A stretch of DNA of 21,897 nt from Nitrospirota bacterium (GCA_015485235.1 WFTX01000162.1:1-21897), one strand, 5' to 3'; shown: positions 6,562-14,667, numbered from the stretch's first letter. Notes: generated from the sequence alone by a model not told the origin. A program made the numbers and translations.

Positions 6562-6567
6562 ATTATA
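6562..6567 (-). promoter_or_regulatory. -10 box of the sigma-54 activator gene
   Basis: A perfect TATAAT lies 6 nt before the annotated ATG, with no convincing -35 at 16-18 bp. This implies either a leaderless transcript from the first ATG or translation from Met15 (6513), which has only a weak AGAGG in front. Confidence 0.4.
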
Positions 6568-6611
6568 CTATATAAGACCTGTCAGCGTGGAGCGGGCAGG
6601 GATCAAAAAAC

Positions 6612-6641
6612 AGGTCAAGGCTAAGGTCGAGGGCAAGGCCG
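6612..6641. repeat. Five tandem AGGNNR hexamers between the divergent genes
   Basis: Consecutive hexamers AGGTCA, AGGCTA, AGGTCG, AGGGCA and AGGCCG have an exact 6-bp period. The first equals a half-site of the hsp20 activator palindromes and the others differ by one or two bases. They lie 57-86 bp upstream of the activator start and about 110 bp upstream of the phosphorylase gene. They may be half-site clusters for autoregulation, or a simple low-complexity expansion. Confidence 0.5.
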
Positions 6642-6751
6642 AGTAACATAATAGCTCAGTACACCCAATAAACAATACACCAATAACCTGCTGACATATG
6701 ATAAAATCCTATGAAATCGGTTAGTATGTCAAAGGGAAGGAGTCGGCATTT

Positions 6752-7531
6752 ATGATCGGGATAATCGGTGGAAGCGGTCTTTACGGCATCCCCGGCTTTG
6801 AAGAACTCGGTAAAAGAAAGATAACAACAACTTTTGGGGAGCCTTCCGATGAATACCTCCTCGGTATGATATCAGGCAGGGAGGTGGCCTTCCTTGCCCG
6901 GCATTCTTCTGAACATACCATACCTCCCCACAGGCTGAACTACAGGGCGAATATTGAGGGTTTTCATCTGATCGGCGTTAAAAGGATTATTGCGGTAAAC
7001 GCCGTTGGCGGGATAAACCCGGCTTTCAGTCCCGGTGATCTGGTGATCCCTGACCAGATAATAGATTTCACCACAGGGAGGGAGTCAACCTTCTATGACG
7101 GTCCTGATGTGGTTCATGTGGATTTTACGAATCCCTACTGTGGGGAGATGAGAGATGCCTTCCTGAAGGCGGCTTCGGATATTGCTGTCTCCCTCCATGA
7201 CGGGGGGACCTACATATGCACGAATGGTCCACGCCTTGAGACACGGGCGGAGATAGAGTTTTACAGGAGCGCTGGTGGAGATATTGTAGGCATGACCGGC
7301 ATGCCTGAGGCTGTTCTTGCAAGGGAGAGGGAGATATGCTATCTTTCGGTATCAGTTGTTACAAACCCTGCGGCAGGACTGACAGGGAGAAAGCTGACAA
7401 CAACCGAGGTGGTTGAGACGATGTCGGCGAGTACGGACCAGTTGAAGAAGGTCCTTGCAAAGGTCGTCAGGGAACTCCCGGCTGCCCGGTCCTGCCCGTG
7501 CAGGGATGCCCTGAAGGAGGCGAGGCTCTGA
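6752..7531 (+). CDS. S-methyl-5'-thioinosine phosphorylase / MTA phosphorylase family
   Basis: This 259-aa protein belongs to the PNP/MTAP family, which phosphorolyses methylthio-nucleosides to a purine base and methylthioribose-1-phosphate in the methionine salvage route. Visible motifs are GIIGGSGLY (phosphate loop), FLARHSSEHTIPPHRLNYRAN, AVNAVGGI, GPRLETRAEI and GDIVGMTGMPEAVLARE. The base-binding segment reads SVVTNPAAG. MTA-specific enzymes have Asp (TDYDCW-like) at the position of this Asn, while the Pseudomonas methylthioinosine phosphorylase has VNPAAG. The sequence therefore points to a 6-oxopurine substrate, which would need an MTA deaminase elsewhere in the genome. The ribosome binding site GGAAGGAG precedes the ATG by about 10 nt. 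The downstream regulator gene begins 1 base after the stop. Confidence 0.85.
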   Translation: MIGIIGGSGLYGIPGFEELGKRKITTTFGEPSDEYLLGMISGREVAFLARHSSEHTIPPHRLNYRANIEGFHLIGVKRIIAVNAVGGINPAFSPGDLVIPDQIIDFTTGRESTFYDGPDVVHVDFTNPYCGEMRDAFLKAASDIAVSLHDGGTYICTNGPRLETRAEIEFYRSAGGDIVGMTGMPEAVLAREREICYLSVSVVTNPAAGLTGRKLTTTEVVETMSASTDQLKKVLAKVVRELPAARSCPCRDALKEARL

Positions 7532-7532
7532 A

Positions 7533-8897
7533 TTGGAGACGATCCTGATTGTTGAGGACAAGAAGTCAATGGCAGAGATGTTGAAGGCAACCCTCGGGAG
7601 TGAAGGCTATGAATGCCTGACCGCCTTTGATGGCAAGACTGGCCTCAATATGGTACGTACACGTGCCTTTGATCTGGTTATAACCGACCTTAAGCTTCCC
7701 GGTATAGACGGGCTTACCCTCCTTGAGGAGATAAAGGAACTGGACCCCTATATTCCTGTCATCATAATGACCGCCTATGGGACGATAGAAGTGGCGGTGG
7801 ATGCAATGAAGAGAGGGGCCGTGGACTTCATAACAAAGCCCTTTGATATAGACCACCTGATCCTGAAGGTCAGACGGACTCTTCAGGCAAGGAGACTACA
7901 GAGGGAGAATATTCTTCTCAGGGAGGAGATCTCCTGGCAACAGGGCGGCCCGGAGATCGTGGGCGGAAGCCCCAGGATCAGGGAGGTGATAGAGAAAATA
8001 CAGAGAGTTGCACCAACGAAGAGCACGGTCCTGCTTCTTGGTGAGAGCGGGACCGGCAAGGAGCTCTTTGCCAGGGCGATTCACCATCTGAGCCCGAGGT
8101 CCGATGGGATGTTTGTCCCCATAAACTGTGCCGCCATACCGAGGGAACTGCTTGAATCTGAACTCTTCGGGCATGAGAAGGGTGCCTTCACAGGTGCTTC
8201 ATCCATGAAACTGGGGAAGTTTGAACTTGCAAATCAGGGGACGATATTCCTTGACGAGGTTTGCGAACTGGAGATGTCCCTCCAGGCAAAGCTCCTTCGG
8301 GTCCTGCAGGACAGGATGGTTGAGAGAGTGGGGGGGACGAGGCCCGTTCATGTTGATGTGAGGGTGATTGCTGCGACGAACAAGGATCTCACTGAAGAGG
8401 TGAGGGAGGGAAGGTTCAGGGAGGATCTTTACTACAGGCTGAATGTCTTTCCAATTAATATTCCTCCTCTCAGGGAGCGGAGAGAAGACATACCTCTGCT
8501 GATAAGGTATTTCATAGACAGATTCTCGAAAGAGATGGGGAAGCCTGTGAAGGATATCTCAGAGGAAGCGGTGAGGATGATGGTTGATTATGAGTGGAAG
8601 GGCAACGTGAGAGAACTGGAAAATACCATCGAACGGGCGATGATCCTCACGGATGGAGAGGTGATACTGCCTGAGCATATCGTATTAGTACCCGTAGGCG
8701 TGAGAGAAACCGATTCCGGACCTGAGCTGGAGGGAAGCCTGGAGGATGTCGCCAAAGAGGCTCTCAGACAGGCGGAATCACGGAGGATAAGGAAGGCCCT
8801 TGAGGAGACCCGGTGGAACAAGACAAAGGCGGCGGAGATACTCAGGGTGAGCTACAAGACCCTCCTTACAAAGATCAAGGACTACGGCATAGAATAA
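7533..8897 (+). CDS. NtrC-family sigma-54 response regulator
   Basis: The 454-aa product has receiver, AAA+ and Fis-HTH domains. The receiver is canonical: acidic pocket E8/D9, phospho-Asp52 (VITDLKLPG), Thr80 (MTAYG) and Lys102 (TKPFD). Walker A GESGTGKE is at 170-177, GAFTGA at 217-222, Walker B FLDEV around 241 and PPLRER at 311-316. The C-terminal helix-turn-helix is NKTKAAEILRVSYKTLLTKI. The start is a TTG one base after the phosphorylase stop; GAAGGAGG lies 12 nt before it, and the receiver fold begins immediately (METILIVEDK), so no later start fits. Its kinase is not adjacent. Its targets are unknown; the hsp20 palindromes next to the other activator make that protein the likelier hsp20 regulator. 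Confidence 0.95.
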   Translation: METILIVEDKKSMAEMLKATLGSEGYECLTAFDGKTGLNMVRTRAFDLVITDLKLPGIDGLTLLEEIKELDPYIPVIIMTAYGTIEVAVDAMKRGAVDFITKPFDIDHLILKVRRTLQARRLQRENILLREEISWQQGGPEIVGGSPRIREVIEKIQRVAPTKSTVLLLGESGTGKELFARAIHHLSPRSDGMFVPINCAAIPRELLESELFGHEKGAFTGASSMKLGKFELANQGTIFLDEVCELEMSLQAKLLRVLQDRMVERVGGTRPVHVDVRVIAATNKDLTEEVREGRFREDLYYRLNVFPINIPPLRERREDIPLLIRYFIDRFSKEMGKPVKDISEEAVRMMVDYEWKGNVRELENTIERAMILTDGEVILPEHIVLVPVGVRETDSGPELEGSLEDVAKEALRQAESRRIRKALEETRWNKTKAAEILRVSYKTLLTKIKDYGIE

Positions 8898-9440
8898 ACG
8901 CTGGCCATTGGTTAACCTTAACCTCAACGTTGCATAAGGAGGGAGTGGGACATGCCCTCACGGCCCTTCCAACGCAAGGGGATTATATACATTTCCGCCT
9001 GTCTTCTCCACCCAAAAACCTTTTTACAACTGATCAGGACTATTAAGGCTCCGTCCATAAAAAACTTTCTCTACTCAGACATGACCGGAGCTTCATAATG
9101 AAAAATTTCAGAGCACACCCCCCGGATACATGACAGGGCGGGGAATCTCCGTGAGTATTCCACTGCCTTGACCATAGAATTTAATGCAACTGAAAGGTAA
9201 ACGCAATTAACCCGTACGCAGAGCCATATCTGTCCGAGATAATTTAATGGGAAGGCGGCAAGGCTTCAAAAGCACAATGCAACCGACAGGGTCAGGGGAA
9301 GGAACCAGAACCAGCAGGTGTTACTGAACACTCTCTGACCAGGATTGTCAGATACACGAATATGCGTAGCGAGCACTAAGGCAGTGGTCTTGCCATGGCC
9401 TTAGTGAGCGAATGTAATATTATACCTCATTGCTGTCCGG
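8898..9440. other. Gene-poor interval between the regulator and the IS remnant
   Basis: No convincing gene is seen. The best ORF is 48 codons at 8952-9098 (plus), with AAGGAGG 9 nt upstream of ATG (MPSRPFQRKGIIYIS...), of no family I recognise. Small palindromes occur, GGTTAA/TTAACC at 8910-8923 and a long hairpin at 9374-9406. The region next to a broken insertion sequence looks like decayed mobile-element flank. Confidence 0.4.
9374..9406. repeat. Long inverted repeat / hairpin
   Basis: CACTAAGGC (9374-9382) pairs with GCCTTAGTG (9398-9406). After one mismatch four further pairs (GTGG with CCAT, one G-U) close a 5-nt loop, so the stem is about 13 bp. No T-run follows on either strand, so it is not a typical terminator. 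It lies about 20 bp outside the putative IS end. Confidence 0.6.
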
Positions 9441-9989
9441 TTAAAATAGCGTAGTCTGAAACTCATACTCCTGAATACTTCGTACTCGTTTGGGCCTGAG
9501 AGTCAGGATGTCAATCAAGGCTTTTCTGTCAAAGAGCGTCTCCCTTATGACCCGGCTCAGTTCAAGCAGGGATTTTCCATATTTACTCTGATACTTTATA
9601 TAAGCCAGTAGCAGGTAATAGCACATTGCCAGCCATATCTGAGTCATTACTGCGTATTTGCTGGTCCCGAGGAACGATTTTATCTTCAAGTTCTGCTTTA
9701 TCCACTTGAAAAACAGCTCGATTTGCCACCTGGCCTTGTAAATAGCTGCAATAGTAAGGGCCGAAAGCCTGAGGTTGTTCGTAAAAAGGGTCAACTCCTT
9801 CTTCGTTTTCTTGTCATAGTACCGGATAAGCCTCAGTTCCTCAGTGCAGCGCTTCTTTGTTACAGGTCCATTAAGCATAATCCGATCATCACTCAGCACG
9901 TCTGTTCCGCCTCCCTTATGCTGTCCGATGACCTCATATTTCATGTTGCTCCTGGCTCTTGTCACAAACCATATCCCTCTTTTGTTCAA
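9428..9989 (-). mobile_element. Truncated IS4-family insertion sequence remnant
   Basis: The stretch CATTGCTGTCCGGTTAAAA (9428-9446) overlaps the transposase stop and resembles a terminal inverted repeat of IS4-type elements. No inverted copy is found on the far side up to 10152. Together with the missing N-terminal half of the transposase, this indicates that one end of the element has been deleted. Confidence 0.55.
9441..9989 (-). pseudogene. IS4-family DDE transposase, C-terminal fragment
   Basis: About 182 residues match the C-terminal half of ISPepr1-like IS4 transposases. The family Y-(2)-R-(3)-E-(6)-K signature is intact as YKARWQIELFFKWIK, carrying the catalytic Glu, preceded by the LFTNNLRLSALTIA segment typical of the group. 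Full-length relatives have about 370 aa. The part with the first two catalytic Asp residues, which should lie above 9989, is absent. Reading upstream from the Leu-Asn of LNKRGIWFVTRARS, a TAA stop appears at once, so the apparent TTG start is really an internal Leu codon at a deletion junction. The fragment cannot be an active transposase. Confidence 0.85.
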
Positions 9990-10152
9990 TTAACCCAATA
10001 GCCCAATAGGGCCTGCTCTCACTGCCAGCTTTTTCCGGTCAGCAAGCGCCATGCATTGCGGAAAGCGGCTAACACCAGAGAAAGCACGAAGCATACAAAC
10101 ACTCATCGATTAAGAAACGACCCACCCCGCACCTCACCGGGACATGGCCAAA
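9990..10152. other. Non-coding flank of the IS remnant
   Basis: The interval holds a tandem CCCAATAG duplication near the deletion junction and no gene. No clear terminator for the transporter operon is visible on the minus strand. Confidence 0.4.
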
Positions 10153-11652
10153 CTACTCTTTTGCCCTCCCGCCGCTTTTGTGGTGTTCCGTTTTCCAAGG
10201 CCTTGATGCAAGAAAAAAGGCGGCAATCAGGGTGAGAAGTACCCAGTCCCTGCCTATCAGGATGAGGGAGGTCCAGGTATAGCCTCCATAGGGCTTCTGG
10301 ATCTCGTTCTTCAGATCACCCACAAGTATTATCACGAGGACGATCGGGACAAAGTACTTTATCAGGAAATCCCACCAGCCTCCGAGCTTGATTGAGGAGA
10401 TCCTGTTCAGGTGCTTCCTTATAACCTCTATCCTGAAGAACCATCCCACGAGGATGCACTCGAATATGCCCACCACTACCAGCCCGTAATGGGTGAGGAA
10501 GTGATCGACTATATCGAGCCAGAGGAGCCCTGCCTGGGTGGTGAAGACTACAGAGCCGAGGAATCCCAGGACTGTTATTATATTTATAAGTTTCTTCCTG
10601 TTGATCCCGAACTTGTCTACGATTGCCGATGTGAAGGCCTCTATTATGGAGATGGATGATGAGATGCCTGCAACTACAAGGCAGAGAAAGAATATGGCTC
10701 CGAAGAGGTTCCCTCCGGGCATCATGCTGACCGCCTTCGGGTAGGCGACAAAGGCGAGGCCTATACTCTGGGAGACCACATCGGCAAGGGGTTTTCCCTG
10801 GGAGTGGGCCATGAACCCGAGGACGGAGAAGACCGCAAATCCGGCAAAGAGGGAGTATCCGCTGTTTATGAAGGCGGTCAGAAAGGCGTTTCTTGTGATG
10901 TTTGACTTCTCGGGGAGATAACTCGAATAGGCTATCATTATTCCGAAGCCGAGGCTGAGGGTGAAGAATATCTGGCTGTAGGCATCGATCCAGACCTTGG
11001 GTTTTGATATCTTCTCGAAATCAGGAGTAAGATAGGCCCTGATCCCCTCCATCGCACCGTCAAGGCTCAGGGCCCAGAAGACGAGTACGGCGGTGAGGAT
11101 GAACAGAAGGGGCATGAATATCTTGTTTGCCAGCTCAATCCCCTTCTGAACGCCCCTGTAGACGATCATCCAGTTCATAAACCAGATGAATATGAGTGCA
11201 AGGAAGATGGGTGTCCTGATCTGACCGATATGGGCAGGGGAATCACTTACGGCAAGGAACTCCTTGAAGAAGAAGCTGTTCGGGTCCTGCCCCCAGCCGA
11301 GGTTGAAGGAGAGGATGAAGAAGTTGAGGCACCAGGCTATTATCACGACATAGTAGAGGACTATTCCGAACATCACGAAGGTGACGGCCCACCAGCCGAG
11401 CCACTCCCAGTTCTTCCTGATCTTGGCATAGGCAAGAGGGGCGGAACCGATCCGCTCATGGCCTATCCCGAATTCGAGTATAAGGAGGGGAATTCCGGCA
11501 GTGAAAAGGGCGGTGATGTAGGGTATGAGGAAGGCTCCTCCACCATAGGTGTACGCCATGTAGCTGAACCGCCATATGTTGCCAAGGCCGATCGCCGAAC
11601 CGACTGCGGCAAGAAGAAAACCCATCTGGCTTTTCCATTGCTCTCTCTTCAT
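10153..11652 (-). CDS. Neurotransmitter:sodium symporter (NSS) family transporter
   Basis: This 499-aa inner-membrane protein with 11-12 predicted membrane segments is a LeuT-fold sodium-coupled amino-acid transporter. TM1 carries the unwound substrate/sodium-site motif GLGNIWRF (22-29), followed by the GGGAFLIPY hallmark of the family. TM6 has SLGFGIMIAYSSY and TM8 has AGISSSISIIEAF, the usual Na+/substrate segments. A charged KSGGRAKE tail ends the protein. The start is supported by AGGGGAGG 7 nt upstream, inside the end of aroK, with only 3 bp between the genes, so translation is probably coupled. Being last in an aroC-aroK operon suggests an aromatic amino-acid substrate, which is inference only. 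Confidence 0.92.
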   Translation of the reverse strand: MKREQWKSQMGFLLAAVGSAIGLGNIWRFSYMAYTYGGGAFLIPYITALFTAGIPLLILEFGIGHERIGSAPLAYAKIRKNWEWLGWWAVTFVMFGIVLYYVVIIAWCLNFFILSFNLGWGQDPNSFFFKEFLAVSDSPAHIGQIRTPIFLALIFIWFMNWMIVYRGVQKGIELANKIFMPLLFILTAVLVFWALSLDGAMEGIRAYLTPDFEKISKPKVWIDAYSQIFFTLSLGFGIMIAYSSYLPEKSNITRNAFLTAFINSGYSLFAGFAVFSVLGFMAHSQGKPLADVVSQSIGLAFVAYPKAVSMMPGGNLFGAIFFLCLVVAGISSSISIIEAFTSAIVDKFGINRKKLINIITVLGFLGSVVFTTQAGLLWLDIVDHFLTHYGLVVVGIFECILVGWFFRIEVIRKHLNRISSIKLGGWWDFLIKYFVPIVLVIILVGDLKNEIQKPYGGYTWTSLILIGRDWVLLTLIAAFFLASRPWKTEHHKSGGRAKE

Positions 11653-11655
11653 GGA

Positions 11656-12165
11656 TCAGTCCTCCCCTGTCAATTCAATGATTTCCTCTGCGATCTGGAC
11701 GGGCGTCTTACCGTCCGTTTTAATGAAGTGATCCGCCTGTTCATAAAAGGGACGGCGGTATTCAAGAAGTTTCCTGATCCTCTCAAGGGGATCTTCAACA
11801 TCCAGCAGTGGACGCTCCCTCGTGTCTGATGTCCTCTCAAGGACTGTCTCAGGCTCTGCCCAGAGGCAGATTACGACTCCGTCTCTCCGGAGAATATCCA
11901 TATTCTCTTCCCTGAGGACAACGCCTCCGCCTGTGGAGATGACAAGCCCCCTTTCCCCTGAGAGCCTCTTTATCGCCTCTGTCTCCTTCTGCCGGAAATA
12001 CTCCTCGCCATACTGGCTGAAGATCTCCCTTATGGTCATACCCTCTGCCTTTTCTATCTCCGAATCAAGCTCGATGAGGGTCATCCCGAGCCGTCTTGCA
12101 AGCTCCTTCCCCACCGTTGACTTGCCTGTCCCCATGAAACCTGTCAGCACAATGTTCTTCATCAA
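11656..12165 (-). CDS. aroK: Shikimate kinase
   Basis: The 169-aa enzyme, usual for AroK/AroL, phosphorylates shikimate to shikimate-3-phosphate, the fifth step toward chorismate. The P-loop GFMGTGKS is at 9-16. Shikimate-binding residues are Asp34 (ELDSEIE), Arg58 (YFRQKE) and the STGGG loop (77-81). The lid Arg118 is in RERPLL and Arg137 in YRRPFY. It sits 17 bp after aroC and 3 bp before the transporter gene on the same strand. Two ATGs are tandem at the start (MMKN), so the exact first residue is uncertain by one. Confidence 0.96.
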   Translation of the reverse strand: MMKNIVLTGFMGTGKSTVGKELARRLGMTLIELDSEIEKAEGMTIREIFSQYGEEYFRQKETEAIKRLSGERGLVISTGGGVVLREENMDILRRDGVVICLWAEPETVLERTSDTRERPLLDVEDPLERIRKLLEYRRPFYEQADHFIKTDGKTPVQIAEEIIELTGED

Positions 12166-12182
12166 TGCGTTCCTGAAAATCG

Positions 12183-13379
12183 CTAAAAGGTGTCCCGGAA
12201 GCGGCGCGAAAGGGAATCCATGTATCCATCGAAGTTTCTCCTGGTCTCCTCGATACAGTCTCCTCCGAACTTTTCAAGAAAGGCATCGGCAAGCACAAGG
12301 GCAAGAGCGGCCTCGCCTATCACTGAAGCGGCCGGTACGGCGCAGACATCAGACCGTTCATAGGCAGCCTCGACTGTCTCGCCTGTCAGTATATCGATTG
12401 ATCTCAGCGGCCTTCTCTGGGTGGGGATGGGTTTCATTGCAGCCCTCACGATAACGGGCATCCCGTTTGTCATCCCGCCCTCTATTCCTCCGGCATGGTT
12501 TGTCTCTCTCCTGAACAGGGGAGGATCTTCAGGAAGTATCTCATCAAGCACCTCATTGCCGGGTCTCCGGGTCATCATGAAGCCGCCTCCGATCTCCACC
12601 CCCTTGATTGCCTGGATTCCCATGAAGGCGTAAGAGATCCTTGCATCGAGCCGCCTGTTCCACTGGATATGGCTGCCCAGACCGGGTGGAAGACCTGTTG
12701 CAAAGACAGTGAATATCCCGCCGAGGGAGTAGCCCTCATCTCTTGCCTGATCAATGAGAGCCCTGAAGTCTGCCTCCCGAGACTCATCAGGAAGGTGCAG
12801 GTCGGAAGTCTCAGCCCTTTCCGAAAGGGCCTGAAGCTCTTCTGGAGAGAGTTCAGAGGTGGAGAGATCTAAACTCCTCTTCCCGATGGAGGTGACAAAG
12901 CTCCCGATCCGGATATTGAAGAACTCCAGGAATGCCCGTGCAACCGATCCGAGGGCGACCCTGGCAGCCGTCTCCCTTGCTGAGGATCGTTCAAGGATGT
13001 TTCTTATATCATCCTGGTTGTATTTGAGGATCCCCGGCAGGTCTGCATGGCCCGGGCGGGGACGGCTCACAGGAGGGATGCTTCCTTCAGAGCCCGGAGA
13101 GTCTGACATCCCTTCCTTCCAGTTCTCCCAGTCCCTGTTTCTGATGAACAGTCCTATGGGTGAGCCGAGGGTCCTTCCCCACCGGACACCGGAGATTATC
13201 TCCACTGTATCGGACTCTATCTTCATCCTTCCACCCCGGCCGTAGCCCTTCTGCCGCCTCTTGAGATGCCTGTTGATGTAGGCTGCATCAAGGGGGAGGT
13301 TGGCCGGAATGCCTTCCAGGATGCCCATCAGTCCCTTGCCGTGGGATTCTCCTGCTGTTATGGAAATTATCTTGAACAT
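12183..13379 (-). CDS. aroC: Chorismate synthase
   Basis: This FMN-dependent enzyme eliminates phosphate from 5-enolpyruvylshikimate-3-phosphate to give chorismate. At 398 aa it belongs to the longer AroC type. Visible signatures are the N-terminal GESHGKGLMGILEGIPANLPL region, RPGHADLPGILKY, RSSARETAARVALG (FMN/substrate site) and AGGIEGGMTNGMPVIVRAAMKP, followed by a conserved C-terminal DVCAVPAASVIGE. It is the first gene of the aroC-aroK-transporter operon. There is little Shine-Dalgarno, and a promoter (TTGACT, 18 bp, TAGGAT) predicts a very short leader. Confidence 0.97.
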   Translation of the reverse strand: MFKIISITAGESHGKGLMGILEGIPANLPLDAAYINRHLKRRQKGYGRGGRMKIESDTVEIISGVRWGRTLGSPIGLFIRNRDWENWKEGMSDSPGSEGSIPPVSRPRPGHADLPGILKYNQDDIRNILERSSARETAARVALGSVARAFLEFFNIRIGSFVTSIGKRSLDLSTSELSPEELQALSERAETSDLHLPDESREADFRALIDQARDEGYSLGGIFTVFATGLPPGLGSHIQWNRRLDARISYAFMGIQAIKGVEIGGGFMMTRRPGNEVLDEILPEDPPLFRRETNHAGGIEGGMTNGMPVIVRAAMKPIPTQRRPLRSIDILTGETVEAAYERSDVCAVPAASVIGEAALALVLADAFLEKFGGDCIEETRRNFDGYMDSLSRRFRDTF

Positions 13380-13394
13380 TTCAGAGATTGATAA

Positions 13395-13424
13395 ATCCTA
13401 TTTGACTGAACCTGAAAAAGTCAA
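13395..13424 (-). promoter_or_regulatory. Sigma-70-type promoter of the aroC operon
   Basis: TTGACT (13419-13424) and TAGGAT (13395-13400) are spaced 18 bp on the minus strand. The predicted start is about 8-9 nt before the aroC ATG, too close for a normal ribosome binding site, and none is seen. Confidence 0.5.
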
Positions 13425-13496
13425 GGCAGGAAGGGACTTGGAGACAGCCTGAGCAAGATAAAACCTTTCGGGAGGGAATCTGATAAAATAGCCGGT

Positions 13497-13686
13497 ATGT
13501 CCAGACTGAGTAAACCTTACAGTTACATAAAATCGCCCGGAAACGGCTGGGAGTTATGCCCGAAAGCCTCTCCAGCGATACCTTTTCGTAAGGTGACATT
13601 TCCTGAGTCAGGATACCACCCGGGGTTAAGTCCTGCGTTACTGCTTATCCTGAAATATCTCATCGGTTCTGAAAAAGGTTGAGGGT
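13497..13686 (+). other. Structured leader upstream of the DUF3187 gene
   Basis: This 190-nt stretch holds a nested set of inverted repeats: CCCGG/CCGGG (13536-13540 with 13620-13624) enclosing GCTGGGAG/CTCTCCAGC (13546-13553 with 13568-13576, one bulge), ACCTT/AAGGT (13580-13584 with 13590-13594) and CCTGA/TCAGG (13602-13606 with 13608-13612). AGTCAGGATACCACCC (13606-13621) resembles the B12 box of cobalamin riboswitches, but the other conserved cobalamin elements are missing. A 61-codon ORF also spans 13497-13682, ending 4 nt before the next gene, with no ribosome binding site. An unknown cis-RNA or a small leader peptide are both possible. Confidence 0.35.
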
Positions 13687-14667
13687 ATGACTCCCCGCCT
13701 GTTTATGAAACGTTCATGTAAATTGAAAGGGACAATCCTTCTTTTGTTGCTATTCATACTCTTTCCCTCTCCCGGTATGGGTGAGATCCTTTATATCAGG
13801 AACGCCCTGCCCGTATTTTCAAGTGCAGCCCCGCCATTGATTGAAGAGGCGGGACTTCAGGACTCACTCTCCCTGGAAACAGGTTATTCAAGTACCTTCG
13901 TAGTGAAGGATTCTGACGAGTGGTCCTACCATGCCGACATTGAGACACTGACGGTAGACCTGGTCTTCAGGAAGAAGGTCTTCGGGGAATATGAGCTGTC
14001 TGCGGTCATACCCTTCCTGATTAACGCAGCAGGCTTCATGGATTCATTCCTTGAGGGATATCACGACCTCTTTGGTTTTCCTGACTACGGGCGTAGCAGG
14101 AGACCTCTCAATGACTTTATGCTTGAGGTGAAAAGGAGCGGAGAGACTGTTCTCAGGGGCAGAAACGGTGATCCCGGACCGGGTGACATAAGGATTGGAT
14201 TGAAGAGAAGGATCACCTCGGGCAACCCGGTGGTCTCTCTGAAGGGGTTCGTGGAACTCCCGACAGGGAGCCCCTCCGGAGGTTTTGGAAACGGTGAATT
14301 CGATCTGGGTGCCAAGATCCTTCTTGATTATGAAATACTCCGTGATTTCATGTTTCACCTCAATCTTGGCTATACCATACCGGGTGATATGGGTGAAATG
14401 GAACTGGAGGGGTTCGTCAGTGCTGCAGCAGGATGGTCATACCCCTTGACAAAGAGGTTGACAGGTGTGATCGAGGTCATGATGCAGGAGTCTCCACTGG
14501 AGAAGACGGGGATAGCGGAACTGGACAGGGCTTCGGTGATTCTGACCTTTGGAGGGCTCTTTGATGCCGGAGAGGGCAGGATTGCTGGGATTTCCCTTTC
14601 CGAGGACCTCAATACTGCCGGTGCGCCTGATTTCACCTTGAACCTGAGTGTAAAATTCAGATTCTGA
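13687..14667 (+). CDS. DUF3187 family outer-membrane beta-barrel protein
   Basis: The 326-aa product has an N-terminal signal peptide: basic MKRSCKLKG, then a Leu/Ile-rich core, with probable cleavage near GMG/EILYIRN (about residue 32). The mature part is a series of amphipathic strands with alternating hydrophobic residues and Gly/Asp turns, and it ends LNLSVKFRF with the terminal aromatic recognised by the BAM machinery. IRNALPVFSSAAPP and the GPGDIRIGLKRRI, ELPTGSPSGGFGNGEFDLG strands match the DUF3187 pattern. The function of the family is unknown. A GAGGGT just before the ATG supports this start weakly; an ATG six codons later has no better site. It converges on the UbiB-like gene with 1 bp between stops and no visible terminator. 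Confidence 0.8.
   Translation: MTPRLFMKRSCKLKGTILLLLLFILFPSPGMGEILYIRNALPVFSSAAPPLIEEAGLQDSLSLETGYSSTFVVKDSDEWSYHADIETLTVDLVFRKKVFGEYELSAVIPFLINAAGFMDSFLEGYHDLFGFPDYGRSRRPLNDFMLEVKRSGETVLRGRNGDPGPGDIRIGLKRRITSGNPVVSLKGFVELPTGSPSGGFGNGEFDLGAKILLDYEILRDFMFHLNLGYTIPGDMGEMELEGFVSAAAGWSYPLTKRLTGVIEVMMQESPLEKTGIAELDRASVILTFGGLFDAGEGRIAGISLSEDLNTAGAPDFTLNLSVKFRF

Noticed and set aside
8952..9098. 48-codon ORF with AAGGAGG
   Set aside because: Short, no family resemblance, in a decayed region. Mentioned only in the interval description.
13536..13624. Cobalamin riboswitch
   Set aside because: Only the B12-box-like motif is present. The GCCACTG, GGGAAGG and other core elements of the class are missing.
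13497..13682. 61-codon ORF before the DUF3187 gene
   Set aside because: No ribosome binding site, no recognisable family, and it overlaps nested inverted repeats that better explain the region. Kept only as an alternative.
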